From the NCBI GenBank assembly GCA_015501585.1, contig JADNRY010000092.1, forward strand, positions 124,001 to 188,000: a DNA stretch of 64,000 bases. Reading direction: 5' to 3'. A program made the position numbers and the translations under genes. The notes under the pieces were generated by a model. That model had not been told where the DNA came from. It made no database searches and saw only the letters and a program-made list of their open reading frames with translations. Source of the stretch: Rhodocollybia butyracea (taxonomy: Eukaryota > Basidiomycota > Agaricomycetes > Agaricales > Omphalotaceae). Within the stretch, counting starts at the first letter, position 1; the number at the start of each line of letters is the position of its first letter. This document shows, piece by piece, positions 23,473 through 38,064 of the stretch.

Positions 23473-24893
23473 TCAAGCCCAACGGCCTGGTACCACAGGA
23501 TGCGATGAAGAAAGGCCACCATCCACTGCAATATTTTGTCTGGCGTGGAATTGAGCCTTCACAACAGAATGAAGGTAGTCAAATCTTACCCATTGACGTA
23601 GCTGGAATCGTCTGTACAACAAAAAGCGCAAGTTTCTGAGATTTCTACAAAGTTGTAAACAAAGCGCACTTACCGCTAGCCAGAAACAATGCCATTTGAG
23701 CGATTTCTTCTGCAACAGCCCATCTACCTAGCGGGTTCAGCTGGCCAATTTTACCCTGATTTCCCCGCGCTTTGGCATATTCGAATGTGTCGTTTGTCAT
23801 TCCCGTTTCAATAAGCCCAGGACAAATTGAGTTGACTCGTACACCAGTTCGTGACAATTGGTTCGCTCCTGTCTTGGCCAACGAATTCACAGCCGCCTTT
23901 GCCGCAGAGTCTGCTAGGATTACAGGAATTTATCAAATTACTAGATATAATCACTTACAATCGACGGTGCCAGCTCCGGAGCGAAGCCCAGCAACTAAGA
24001 AGCATTGATATGGGGATAATGGAAACAGAAAGAGCATGAACGAACCAGACGCCGTTAGGATGATGCTTCCTCCGCCAAGAGTTTTGCCTCGAGAAGCATT
24101 TGTTTTCATTATCCAGGGAGATGCATACTTGAGGGCCAGGAAACATCTGCAATGGCAAGTAAGTTGAAGTTCTGGTGAAGACTTGAGCAACCACAGACGA
24201 AAGTGCATTGATTCTGAATAAACCATTATTAATTATTAACCTTTTTGACGGGAAGATTACCTCATGCTCTCCATGAACGTTCTCGCATCTGTATTAGATA
24301 GTACATCACGACTAGCCCAGCCCGCATTGGCGAAAAAGACGTCGAGACGTCCTTCTTCCTGGAATGCTTGTTCACATACAGCAACAATATCCTTTTCAGA
24401 TGCTGCATCAAATGCCGCAGTTGTAACCTGCGAAAAGCGGTATCTAAACGATGCAATTGCCGCTACACGAAGACTCGTACCTTGACGTCTGAATATCTCT
24501 TTTGAATGCTTTCCTTGAGGTTGGCCAAGTTCGTGGGATCAAAGTCACTGAGGTAGAGATGCGCTGCGCCTAGGAAAATTCTCAAATCCATACAACAAGC
24601 GCGTGGACGGGGTTTGTCTACCTTCGTGAGCAAACATCAATGCTGAAGCGCGTCTACGCCCAGTTCAATTTGGGATCTCTGAGATACAATCGAATTCCAT
24701 ACCCTATTCCCTTTAGAGACCCAGCTCCGGTGATTATGCATACTTTACCCTTCATTCTGACTCCTCGAGGGGAAGAGTCTAAGTGAGATTGGACTTTTTG
24801 GATACGAGCAAGTGACGACTTGAGGAATTCATCGGAAGAGGGAGGTCGTTGCCTAGTATTGTCATATAAAGATTTCTTGGGTGTGTCAGGCAT
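23473..24893 (-). CDS. short-chain dehydrogenase/reductase (SDR)
   Basis: About 310 residues from MPDTPKKSLYDNTRQRPP to SSHPVVPGRWA. The Rossmann motif TGAGSLKGIGRASALMF binds NAD(P), NAG is present in FFANAGWASR, the catalytic Ser is in SIILTAS, and the Tyr-x-x-x-Lys pair is in VDYSAAKAAVNSLAK. The Tyr codon is split by an intron. Using the second AG (tagcag) restores Tyr, while the first AG would give Asp, so the second is taken as real. Other blocks are VRVNSICPGLIETGM and GQNIAVDGGL, which close the cofactor pocket. An extended N-terminus of about 40 residues precedes the fold. Substrate is unknown. An in-frame start further upstream at 24962 is possible but less likely. Confidence 0.9.
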
Positions 24894-25834
24894 ATTCAGG
24901 AGCGTAAACCAAAGTCGAAGAACAGGTATGGGCGGAGGAGTTATAACACCGGGGCAAAGCAAATAATTGCCGAATCAATGATGGTGATATCACGAGGGAA
25001 GTGCCTAGCGCTCGTGTCCATAGTCTGAGGTCTCCATGATCTCAAGTAGTATATTATATATGTCGTACGTCGACATTCCCTGAAAGATGTACTATAGCCC
25101 GTAACGGGCTCAGGCGTTTCCGATCTCCAGAGAAATTTCTGTCCAAATCCAAGGAGCCTGAACAAGTCGAGGTTACAACCCAGCCATCACATCAGTGTAC
25201 ATCTTGTCTTTGTGAGTCCTTGACACTTGTTCTTCTGCATCTGGTGTATTCTTCAAGTTGACCTCTGTTGACCTCCATACTATTTACGATGTACTTGGCC
25301 CGTTGCAGATAGAGCGCCTAATTTCTGAAATAAGAACCTGCGGAATTTTTGGATGTACATGCTCATTTTTTGGTATAACACTAGTGAGTACATATAAAGA
25401 GGCAGTTTTGTGGTTATAACTAAGCGAAACCTGTGAGCAAAAAAGCAATCTGGAAAAATATACTCCTGAAGAATATTATCGTACGGTGGAAACCTGAGAA
25501 AATATATACCGAAGAACATTATGGTACGGAAGTTATTTGGAAGAGTAGGATAAAGATACAGTAGGTATGTGTTGGTATGTGTTGGTCGAAAGCTATAAGG
25601 CTTAGTGGTAGCACGACAAATAAGGATACATGCATAATTTATGAATCAGACAAGTCTGACTCCCAACCTGGATTAGCGAAGTTTGGCGCGATGAAACTGG
25701 GTGGTGCAAAAGAAAGGTTGGTCACGGATTCTTGGGTGTACGTAACGTCCGAAGGATACGTGTGTTGTAAAAGCAGAGGTCGCTTGACGCCCCCCTGGAA
25801 GGCATACGAGAAGGGATCCTATGATTGACCAATA
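24894..25834. other. intergenic upstream of the SDR gene
   Basis: Promoter of the SDR gene and the 3' flank of SET9. Imperfect repeats around 25440-25560 (aaaatatactcctgaagaatatt and aaaatataccgaagaacatta) were noted. No supported gene. Confidence 0.5.
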
Positions 25835-28800
25835 TTAAAGTTTGTTCACAGCATGGTGGAAACAAGCACGTACTTCTTCATCCAATGAGTGTCCCATAAA
25901 CCTATTGGTGAGCAAAGGAATCGAATTGGACGAATCGCGCCCTTTTCCCAAGATCCGCTCCATACCACGAGGAAGTCTGGCTTCACCTGACGGTTTGCTC
26001 TGTTCCTCGACAGGAGAAGTAGACAACGAGGACCAACGACGGCGCGCGAAGCTAAAAGGTGATGGTTTATAGGCCGGGGGAATTGCTGGAGCTGTGACTA
26101 TAAGTGATGGTCCTCGATCCCATTCTTCCATTTCTACTTCTATTATCGCAGGAGGAGACTGGGAATCTTCGGGAGTGACTGGACCTTTATCATCGTCGGA
26201 TGAGCCATCATCGGACATAACAGAATTTGCCCAAGCTCGAGCTGCAAAGTTCATAGGGGTTGGCCTCGAAAACAGGTTGTGAGTCCGGAATGACGTCGAC
26301 CGTTTAGGGAAGACCTTCCTGAGAGGTGGTTGGTGGTCACCGAGCCTCCCGTTCTTCGCAATCCGGTCAATCTCACCATCACTTAAACCTCTCTTCGCCA
26401 GTATCTCTCGTTCCAGTAGCTGCTTCGCCTTCTCTCTCTCAAGCGCTCGTTGCGCTCGATTGACAGACGCATTCTGAGGACTGTCAGGATCATAGCCCTT
26501 TTGCGGGCTCGCCGACGATGACACCGTTCTCTCGAACCGCCCGTTCATTCTGCGACCCTGAGATTTAAAGCCTTGGGGATGTAGAGGCTCTTCTTCATCC
26601 TTGTCTTCAACCTTTACCGGTGGCGGGCTGAGAGGTCTCAAACGAGGTCGTCCACGTTTCCGTTTCTGACCTTCGGGGGAGGGATTGGGACTCGCTTCTT
26701 CGCAGGATTTATGTCTACCTTGAACTTCTTCGCTGGTCTGTCATGTTCCTCCTCTGCTTCGGCTTCTACAGACTTCCGTTTGGAAGAAGCGACAGCAGCA
26801 ATTTTACGATCCAGCACAGGCAGTACCTTGTGCGTAACCTTACGAGAGGAATCTATAGGCGTCGTCTCTTCACGAGGCGTTGGATTCAAGGTCGATGTAC
26901 AGCCAGGCAATGGAGAACGACGAGGCCAAGATTCGCCATAGATGGCGTAGTGACGCATGCACCTAGCAAACTCAGGTCAGATACGTCTCGTGTTGACGAC
27001 ATTACACTCACCTTGGACAATCCTGCTTCGCTTTCTTCTTCTTTGACTCTTTCTCTAGTCCAAGACCCCAAACAATCTTGTGATCAACAGATATGACTGG
27101 TAAAATATTGTGACAGGTCGCACAAAGAGGAAGAGGTTTGCCGTCTGGACCTCGTAAAACGTCGGCCTTGGATGATCCTTCCTTGACCAAGTCGGAGGCA
27201 GCTACCGGGCGTGTGCGCAGCGTCCTCAGATCTTCCTCTTTAACCTTGTTATTGGGCTTCTGCGGAGTAGGTGTTGAGCACGAACTCTGTTCTTTCTGTT
27301 TTCCTTTGCCTTTGCTCGGGGTAACTTGGCTAGGAGTGACAGAAGAGGAAGACCGTGTAAGACGTCGAGAGGAAGACGCTGAATCATCTTGGACGGGCGT
27401 AGAGGATGAGAGCCGAGTCGCTTCCGCCTTTTGACGGCGGGTAGAAATGATGGAGGGGTAAGCGTTACCCTTGGGTACTGGTGAAGCTCCATCAGAAGAC
27501 AGAGAGCTTAATGATGAAATTGAGCGTGATGTCGACGATACTTTGGTGACAGTAGAAGGACCTGCGTTTGAAGGCGCGCGCGACGAGGGTAACGACGAGA
27601 GATCGGAAGTTGCGTCCCCCATTTCTACTTCTCCAGCTGAAGGGATATCCACAGCACCTGCGAGCGGCACAACGTCTCCGTCTTCATCATCACTCTCATC
27701 GGACTGATCTTCTTCCTTGCTGACTACCGCATAAACACCGCGCCGAGTGCGCCTCTCATCCAAGTTGACCTGGCGTTTTACGACGTCATCTTCCGGGGCG
27801 CTGGAAGTGTCGGATTCGTCGTCGGAATCCTCTGAATCCGACAAGCTAGAATCAGATGGAATATCATCATCTGTGTGATCAGGGGCATATCCACCCCTGC
27901 CTTTCTTCTCGCACGTCTCACAAAGACAATGACGGTTCTTGCGGCCAACTGAATAGACGAAAAAGAATATCAGAAAAAGAGAACAAAAATGATATTCGGA
28001 TACACACAGTAAGAATCTCCATAGTGAGCGGTTATTTCCTCCCCCATAGATATTGGCCGGAGCACTCTGAACGTGATATATTTTCCTTCCCGGAAAAGTT
28101 CACAATTGTTGTCACAGTCATGCTAGAATATCAAAGGCGTCAGGAGGGCAAAATCGTCATCGGAGGTGCCTTCAGCACTCACGTTGACAAATCGGGCAGG
28201 ACCCAAGAAGAGATGGTTCTTCTTCATGGACTTGGAATGAATGACACTGAAGTCTCTCCGAATATCAGAGTTCCTAAGGTCTGTACGTTTGAGTTCGCGG
28301 TCCTCTTCGTCCGTTAGGTTAGCCATAGAGCCTTTGAGCTCCGTGATCACTGTTCCCGAGGAGAGGTTGCGCGTGGCAAGGATACATAATTCTGACTTTC
28401 CAGTTCGGTGTGAATAGCGCGACGTATGTGAGATTTCGATTGAACCAGAGGGATGATAGAGCTCAAAATAGCGCGAAGCATGGCTACAAGCGGGGTATAA
28501 GGGACAATAGCGAGCGAGAAAATGAGATGACACACGTGGCGAACGCGTTAATTTGCTTCTGGGTATAGCTCTGGATATAGTATCGGATGGGTGGTAGGCT
28601 ATTGACATGGTGGTAAACAAGCAGTGAACACAAGGTAAATTGGCGAAAAACGCGAAATAATCGTACAGGATTAGTTCATCAACAGCAGCTCGCACAGAAT
28701 GTTGCAAAGGACTCCGAGAGACAACAATCTGGGTAGGAAAAACATTTTCAGACCACGTAAAGAAAAAATGATTCCAAGACATACGCGTCGAACAATTTCC

Positions 28801-29012
28801 AACAAATCGTGAGCAGAAACTTTTGGCAATCTTCGCGAACTATCCATCTTGTGCACGAGCAAAGGCACAGAGCCAGTACCCAGTTTTTCAACGAGGAGAT
28901 GACTGAGAAAGTCGTCATCTTTAGACAAGTCGCGCATGTTCATTATTTTCGTAGGACGCCATGTCAGGGTTTCTCGTGATGATACGCCTTGAAGCAACGC
29001 ATTCGGAGCCAT
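25835..29012 (-). CDS. set9: Set9/SUV4-20-type histone H4-K20 methyltransferase
   Basis: Starts MAPNALLQGVSSRE at 29012. The SET domain is near the N-terminus, with SELCILATRNLSSGTVITEL, the Set9-typical block RRDFSVIHSKSMKKNHLF, then LGPARFVNHDCDNNC (cofactor and substrate site) and ITAHYGDSYFGRKNRHC, closed by a CLCETCE zinc-binding post-SET. Set9/SUV420 methylates histone H4 Lys20, a mark used in checkpoint and heterochromatin functions. The long C-terminal part is acidic and Ser-rich. It contains CATCHNILP and DCPRCMRHYAIYGESWP, which look like a second zinc-binding module, and an AT-hook-like KRKRGRPRLRP. The AT-hook joins through a 53-nt intron (26666-26718); ignoring that intron gives a false stop at 26638. 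Ends AVNKL, stop at 25835. Confidence 0.9.
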
Positions 29013-29401
29013 TACTGGCCAGAAAAAGGAATTTTAAAAGAAAATGAGATGTTGGTCGTGCAAGACAAGCAAGATGTTGGTTGAACGAGACAAGAGAAAG
29101 TACATGATGTAGGACCGGCTGACACTGGATATGACATAACAAGCGCCGATTGGTTAGTCATCGTTGGTATTGTTTCGCCTCAATTTCGCCTCCGTTTTGA
29201 ATTTGTTTAGTTTCAATCAACACTGCAATAAAGATACGATCATGTCGTTCTGTAGCATTTGTGGCGATTCACAATTTAAAACATAGCAACGATACACGAA
29301 CGACTTGGATTCAACCACTAGTACAAGGGATCATATTAATACAACACGACCGACGTAAACGAATCATCTCGCATAATAGTCAATCCCGATAACCCAGCAA
29401 C

Positions 29402-32231
<2,830 letters not shown>

Positions 32232-33344
32232 TCACCGACCGCAAACAACTGTCTTTCGGTGATCGGTGCCAGCGCTGACAGAAGGTCCCTTCCTCGCTCG
32301 AGGATCGTCAAAGACACCTGGAATCTCGCCGTGTCGAACAAGGTGATGCCAGAAGATCACGTCGCCTTCTCTGAGTGGCTGTTCAACTTGCTCATGAGCT
32401 GGCATACCAAATGAAAACGAAGAATGAATAGGCATCAACGGTGGCGGAGAAGAGAGTTCCGATCCCGAGGGACTATCGGGCGAGGGAGAACGATGTCCGG
32501 ATAGCCTGAGCCCAGGAGGAGGGCGATGAACATCGTGATACGATAATGATGAAGAGTTCGATGCGATTGGGGACGGCGAAACCGAAGATAAAGGTGATAA
32601 GTCCATCACATCGAGCGGCGGAGTTGGCAGGTACTCGTTCTGAGGGTGTGCCGAGTACATTTCGCGATATGGCTGTGGCGGCGAAAACAGCGAGACGGTA
32701 TCATAGGGTATAACGCCAGGCTCGTTGGAAACATAATGGCGTTCAAATCCTACAACTTCGCTGGAGTGGAAAACAAAGCGATGACCGTTGGTAGCGCGAT
32801 TATTTGCAGAAATAGAAGATGTACAGCGAACACACTGCAAGAATCAAGAATGAAAATCAAAGCAACTTTCCGGTTGTCTGGCAGAACCTACTGGGATGAC
32901 GATGTGATATCCGATTGTTGAACCGCAACCATGGCAGCAAAGGCTTTGTGTTAAACATTCGCATGTGCGAGATGGGTGAGTTTGCGGACGACAAGAAGTG
33001 GGCGGCTTGATTGCCTCTGGATTGGAAGTGAATACAGAACAGTTCGCAGGAAGTGCGTCTGATGAATACAACGGTACTGTGGGTCTCAGCAAAAGGACAG
33101 CCTGGAATAATGAATATTGAATATTAAACATCAGAGAGCGAGTACAGACTTTCATTCCGCGATTAGTGAGAAACGAGCCACAAGACCTGCAGTCAATAAT
33201 CCAGACTCTGTGGGCAACAGGTTGGGGTATAGGGAGAGGGGGCGCATAATTTGAATTCTCAGCGGGAAAAAGATGGACGTAGCGAGAGGAGTGCATATTT
33301 GTAAACGAATGGTCATAATGAGTGTTATGAACCTCAGAAGGCAT
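32232..33344 (-). CDS. FAM72-family protein with long C-terminal extension
   Basis: Starts MPSEVHNTHYDHSFTN. The conserved part matches FAM72: WIIDCRSCGSFLTNRGMKAV, then CECLTQSLCCHGCGSTIGYH, IVIPCVRC and NGHRFVFHSSEVVGFER. Paired Cys (CxxC in CRSC, CHGC and CVRC) suggest zinc binding. Two introns, at about 33109-33154 and 32835-32892, restore this order. The last ~150 residues are Ser/Pro-rich (PPGLRLSGHRSPSPDSPSG) and contain HEQVEQPLREGDVIFWHHLV near the end. Animal FAM72 is tied to cell-cycle control and to UNG2 turnover; the fungal role is unknown. Its start is 111 bp from that of the RRP17 gene on the other strand. Confidence 0.85.
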
Positions 33345-33455
33345 ATTGAGGAAAGCGAAGATCAGAAGAGAACAAATGCAGCTTAATTTATCGGAAAGAC
33401 GGGCGTCTAATAATGCAATACATTCAAGTTATTCTCTTTTTTACATAAATTAATC
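33345..33455. promoter_or_regulatory. divergent promoter between FAM72 and RRP17 genes
   Basis: 111 bp between start codons. The RRP17 side has a pyrimidine run (ttattctcttttttac) before the ATG. Confidence 0.5.
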
Positions 33456-34285
33456 ATGTCTTCAAACCTCAACATCCTCACACAATCCCATTTCGCTATC
33501 GCCGAAAAGAAACGAGCTAAGCGTACTGCGGTCAAGGAAGTCATATTTGACGATGCAGCTCGACAGTCAGTTCATCTCAACTCCGTCTTTCTTCTCTTTT
33601 CTAAATCAGAACTTTTTGTTCAACAGTGAATATCTTACAGGGTTCCATAAACGAAAAGTAGCCAAAACGGAAGCTGCCAGAAAGAAAGCTATTGAAAGAG
33701 AGAAGCAGCAGCGGCAGGAAGACAGACGTGAGGTCAGAATTCAGCTTGGTCCATCCTCACTTGCATAGTGCTTACACCAGCTGCAGCAAAGACGCATGCT
33801 CAGAGAGCGCGCCGTCGAGAACGCAGCCGAAATAGAAAAAGCATACGGCGCTGACTCAAGTTGGCTTATCTCCCTCTATCTTAACGATATCCATTCATCA
33901 CTTTTGATTAGCTTCCTTTGCAGAGGATCTGGATGAATGGCGAGGTATCTCGGAATCAAACGAACAGAAGGAGAAAGAATACGAGGATGAAGAGGTCCTG
34001 GCTACCGTGGCAATAGTTGAAGACTTTGATCCGGATACCCTTTTACATGGACCCACGAAACCCGAAGCATCATCATCCTCACTTCCTGCTCCTGCTCCAC
34101 CCCATCGAAAAAAGAGCTCCGACTCTCAACCGTCGAAGAAACCCAAGCCAAAAAAGATTCGTTATCAGACCAAAGACGCGCGTAAGGCTGACAGAACTAA
34201 ACAGCGTGCTAGGAGAACAGAAAAGGCAGAACTGGCTGGTGGAAAAGCCTCACGGAAGAGTTCAAAAGGAGGTAAACGACGATGA
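33456..34285 (+). CDS. Rrp17/Nol12-type ribosome biogenesis factor
   Basis: MSSNLNILTQSHFAIAEKK leads into the Nol12 signature FDDAAR-HEYLTGFHKRK, then Lys/Arg-rich helices (ARKKAIEREKQQRQEDRRE) and a Lys-rich tail ending GGKRR (nuclear/nucleolar targeting). Rrp17 in yeast is a nucleolar 5'-3' exonuclease involved in maturation of 5.8S and 25S rRNA ends and 60S export. Introns: 33570 to about 33627, a second near 33732-33780 and a third near 33860-33923. Length is about 210 residues, usual for the family. Confidence 0.88.
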
Positions 34286-35536
34286 ATTGCTCGCTGAGTA
34301 CGAATACATACATATGTCGTACTGTGAGCCTTCGTTTGTTTCTTATCTTAATTACCCCTCGGGAACTTAATTGAGTGTAGGCGAGTGTCAGTAATCATGC
34401 GAGCACTTATTGGCATCATGAATGATTCTGAAATGCGTACATATGCTTGGTACAGCGGTAAGTATTATCACGGCGTCACCCCTAACTCCCGGCCGTTTAT
34501 TCATGACAATCCAAAGTCGGCGGAAGTCGAGTTTCTTCCATGCGTTCATCAAGCTGCTTAACTCTTGAGTACTAAGTATTGCCAAAAGTGTGAATGGACG
34601 TGAGGGGATTTGGATTTGTGCAATAGACGAAGTAACTTCCGACAATTCTGGGTTTGACTTCCTCTTGATCAAGTGGATACAGGTGAGCAGCTGATTATCT
34701 TGTAATTTAACGGCGAAGAGTCGTGCCGCCAAACCGAGCTATAAACTCTCCAGCTGTGAAGAACTTGTCGAGAAACTTAGTAAGTTCGGCCGAACCCCTC
34801 CACCAGAGTCTGACTACTCTTCAGTAATCCAGATATCACCTCTTCCTCCCCCAGACTCATATGCTGCTGCCATTCCTTTCAACTGCATTCGTCCTTGTGG
34901 ATCCCAACTCCCAATGTACTTGGAACGCTTATCTTTCGCTCTCCAGGGTGCTGGTTTCGATAGGTTTCGATCCCCGGCCTGTGCAGTCCTTGGACGTATA
35001 GTTAATCAGATCCAAATATTCATCTTGCACACGCTGTGCGTAACTCTGTATATGGGACCATGGGTGGAGAGAAATTCTCAACGACAAATCTTCAAAGGGG
35101 TGACAGAGAAGCCAACCCGAGGATATGTGTTGGCGGCGGGAGCCTTCCACATGGCAATACCTGGAGCCATAGTGTGGGGCTTTGCGCTCCTTGGACATAG
35201 AAGTTTCAGGTGACAGCAAGATGCTGTCGCTTGGTGGTGTGTATTCAGTCAAGGACCTGATACCTCCTAATGCCCACTAAAACCTCGGCTTTCCCGACTC
35301 TGACCCCCTATCCCGAGCGTAGATGTACGCCGGTCTGTCTGACCTGACCAGGTTCAGTGCTTTTCTCATTATATCGGTGCCGCGATTCAGTCTTATACCT
35401 CCCCCCTTCGCTGTCGGAGGCTGTCGTGATTCGGGAATACTTATCACTCCTGACTTGGCCTTTTCACGCAGGCGAATGGGACAGTAAAAATAGCATTGAA
35501 CGGGTAACGTGATTTCAACAATAAGCAGCATATTGG
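34286..35536. other. patchy coding remnants, no defined gene
   Basis: Plus strand: a frame from 34398 (MRALIGIMNDSEMRTYAW) to 34560, then peptides reading GIWICAIDEVTSDNSGFDF (34610-34670) and PPPDSYAAAIPFNCIRP (34850-34900), followed by an open frame 34914-35213. These look like exons of an eroded or unusual gene, but I cannot join them or name a family. The minus-strand frame 34388-34732 overlaps and is less protein-like. Confidence 0.35.
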
Positions 35537-37414
35537 TCAAGCGGGGTCGCTCTCTGGCTCGTCATTCATGAGCGCACAGGGGAATGAGCGCATCTCAGTC
35601 CAGTGCTCTTCTGTGGCAAGCTCCCGTATTTCTGCAAGGAGCATCCTCTGGAATACAAGACCGCAGGGATATCGGTCAGCCAGGATTGGTTTGAATGCCT
35701 TTCCCCGCTCTACTTCTACGAAAGAAATCAATGTGAGTAGGAGAAGCGTAAACCGATGTACAAACCAGGCGCCATCCAATCGGTGGTACCCCGACGACCG
35801 CGAATAACCTTGTCACTATTTTTCACCCAAACAATTGCGTTGAAGTCGATGATTTGGAGAACGAGGGTCTTCGGATCATAGACTAGATTTCTGGGTTTGA
35901 TATCCATATGAGCAATGCCCGAATCGTGCAGGAACTGTAGACCATTGGCCAAGTCATGGCTCATTTCCCAAAACTTCCTGACCACCGAGTTGTCTGAAAA
36001 GAGCATAGTGTCCAACGAGGCTAGAGCGGGAAGTATGGCAATATACAAAGTCGCAGAGTGAATGACCTCCTCAGCCTGGATGATGTTGGGATGTTCTACC
36101 CGCATGGCGTAAAAGTTTTGCTCGCTTTCTTTCCGAACGATTTTGGCGATAAAACTTGAGTTGTTCTTTGTGGTCTTCAAAATGTCTTTGTATGCGCGTA
36201 CCTGAAAAACAGTGTAAAGCAGTCATCACGGAAAAGTGAAAACGTAGTACCACATCGCCGTATTCTGCACGCACAAGTAAATCTTTTGGAGAGCCTTCTG
36301 AATCTTCAAGAGAACTCCCTAAATATTCAAGAGAACTCTCTGAATCTTGAGAACCCTTTGATTCGATCGAAGAGGATGGGAAACCCTCCAAAATTGTACT
36401 TAATGCTTGCATCTGTTGATCCAAGATGGCAGAGAGCTGCTCGGTTGGCTCCCTATCAATGATATTGAAGATAGTGGCGAAAAGTTTCAATTTGTCCGAG
36501 TGAGAGTTAATATTGAATTCCTGTGCAACATATTGAGCCTAGGACACGAGGAACTTAGACATGGAAAAGCAAGGTGGATCGCCTAATCGTACTTTATCGT
36601 CATGCTGATACATGTACAGCATGTGACATACACCGACCTTGCGCACGTAAAGAATGGGGGGGGGGGGGGGCGAAGTGATGTGGGCATAACCGACACATCC
36701 ATTTGACCTACGAGGCCCCGTACAAACACATCCTCTTACATTTTTCAGCTGCGCCTGTACCCACGGAATCATGCTCGATCAGTAGGTAAGGCTCATGGCC
36801 CCTCAAGATCAATGCATCAGGTTTGAGCTTATCCCAATAGATTGTTTCAGTCTTTGAAGGCCTGGGCTCTCGATGGTTGAGCCTTGGGAAACCATAGTTG
36901 CTAGGCATGACCTTCACGCCGGCGATACTGGGGGTGAAAACATTAGCTTTCGCGATGAGGAAGAGTCCACCGTGACTTGCACTTGAAGTTTTTCTGGGAA
37001 GTTTTCTTCCCGTGCCCACGTCGCCCTATCAATGACATCCTTGAAAAGCGTCGAGAAAGTAGGGTGGGTCCATGTTGCGCTGTTATTTCGATTGAGCAAG
37101 GTTGCATAACTAAGGGCTTCCTCCCCGCGGCTAGTAACAGGTTGTCCTGTCGAATTGACTTGATTAGGGCCGTCATTGAGGAAAAAGAGGTCGAAGATCG
37201 TCTGGTTCAATTCTGAGTCCTTAAAAGGATTAGCAGCGTCCCAAATGCAGTGATATCCCTGACTGTACATTAGATTTAACTTTGAAACGAATCGCGAACA
37301 ACGCACCACAGTCGTATCTCTTCGCCTACCCACAGCGTCTAGAAAGGACTCGAGCCAGGTAGGCCGGTTCAAATTAACAGGCAAAGAATCCACGTTATTG
37401 GCCAAGATATTCAT
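35537..37414 (-). CDS. kinase-like protein with large N-terminal region (accessory, possibly broken)
   Basis: Starts MNILANNVDSLPVNLNRPTW at 37414. The N-terminal ~250 residues include WDKLKPDALILRGHEP followed by YLLIEHDS, which may be a restriction-endonuclease-like fold (inference). A region rich in Ser and Glu follows. The C-terminal kinase domain has a probable ATP-site Lys in FIAKIVR, the catalytic loop GIAHMDIKPRNLVYD, the metal-binding site as DFN instead of DFG (IIDFNAIVWV), and WMAPEVERGKAF with ADRYPCGLVF. The C-lobe is short and ends at 35537. Resembles lineage-specific fungal kinases, some of crinkler-like effector type. I could not join the exons on both sides of the intron 36539-36739 in frame, so a frameshift or an unrecognised splice is likely. 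Further 5' exons near 37430-38000 are possible. Confidence 0.55.
36656..36670. repeat. homopolymer G15 (C15 on the coding strand)
   Basis: Fifteen consecutive G within the putative 201-nt intron (36539-36739) of the kinase-like gene. Length may be uncertain in the assembly. Confidence 0.8.
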
Positions 37415-38064
37415 TGCGAGCGCATACAGTGAGATACAGTGTCGCAGTATTTAACATCATATTCCTGTCCTTCAGCACTTGTTCTACGGTCACGGGTTCG
37501 TTCCCGTTCCTGCTTGAAAAAAATCGCACCCGAGTTGTCTTTCACTTGCTGAAACGTTCGACGAAGTCATCGGGAAAGTCGGGTATAGGCAAGGAAAGGA
37601 TATCGATGATGAGGGTACCGTAAAATCTACCGCAACGAGATATTTGCAGAGACTGGCGGGAATGGAGGTGTCATTTAGTGCGAGAGCGTTCGAGATACGG
37701 TCAAGATCGATAGGCTTATTGTATTCGACTAGATGTACCAACAGCGGTTCATTATCAGAGACGCTAAACATTGCCAGGTTGCGGATCCGTCCTTGAAATT
37801 TAAGAAAACCGGGTGAGTGCAGATTCTGTGGCGCAGTATCGACCCAGAGATACAGCCAGCGCCGTCGACGTCGAGCTCGATTGCACTCCACCATAATCGA
37901 AGACGGTGGATATTCCATACGGGCCAAAAGTAACAAAACATTGTAATTGAAGGCGAGTGATAGATGTTATGTGAGTGGCTACGAGCGCTAAAATATTCTT
38001 CTTTCCGGTCCGGATATAAGAACACGACAACCAGCTTGGCAGTGAGCTATTTCCATCGTTCGCT
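37415..38064 (-). other. open frames upstream of the kinase-like gene
   Basis: Minus-strand frames at 37490-37936 (MLLLARMEYPPSSIMVE start; contains PLLVHLVEYNKPIDLDRIS) and nearby peptides such as DFPDDFVERFSK and VTVEQVLKDRNMMLNTA look protein-like but lie in different frames. They may be 5' exons of the kinase-like gene or a separate eroded gene. Confidence 0.35.

Noticed and set aside
23900..23960. SDR catalytic Tyr apparently replaced by Asp
   Set aside because: Using the next AG (tagcag) as acceptor gives Tyr-Ser-Ala-Ala-Lys and keeps frame, so the apparent loss is a splice-choice error.
25590..25660. tRNA-like string (ggcttagtggtagcacg)
   Set aside because: Resembles an A box, but no B box or cloverleaf follows.
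26638..26645. Stop codon dividing SET9 into two genes
   Set aside because: A 53-nt GT-AG intron (26666-26718) removes the frame change and yields an AT-hook, so one gene is preferred.
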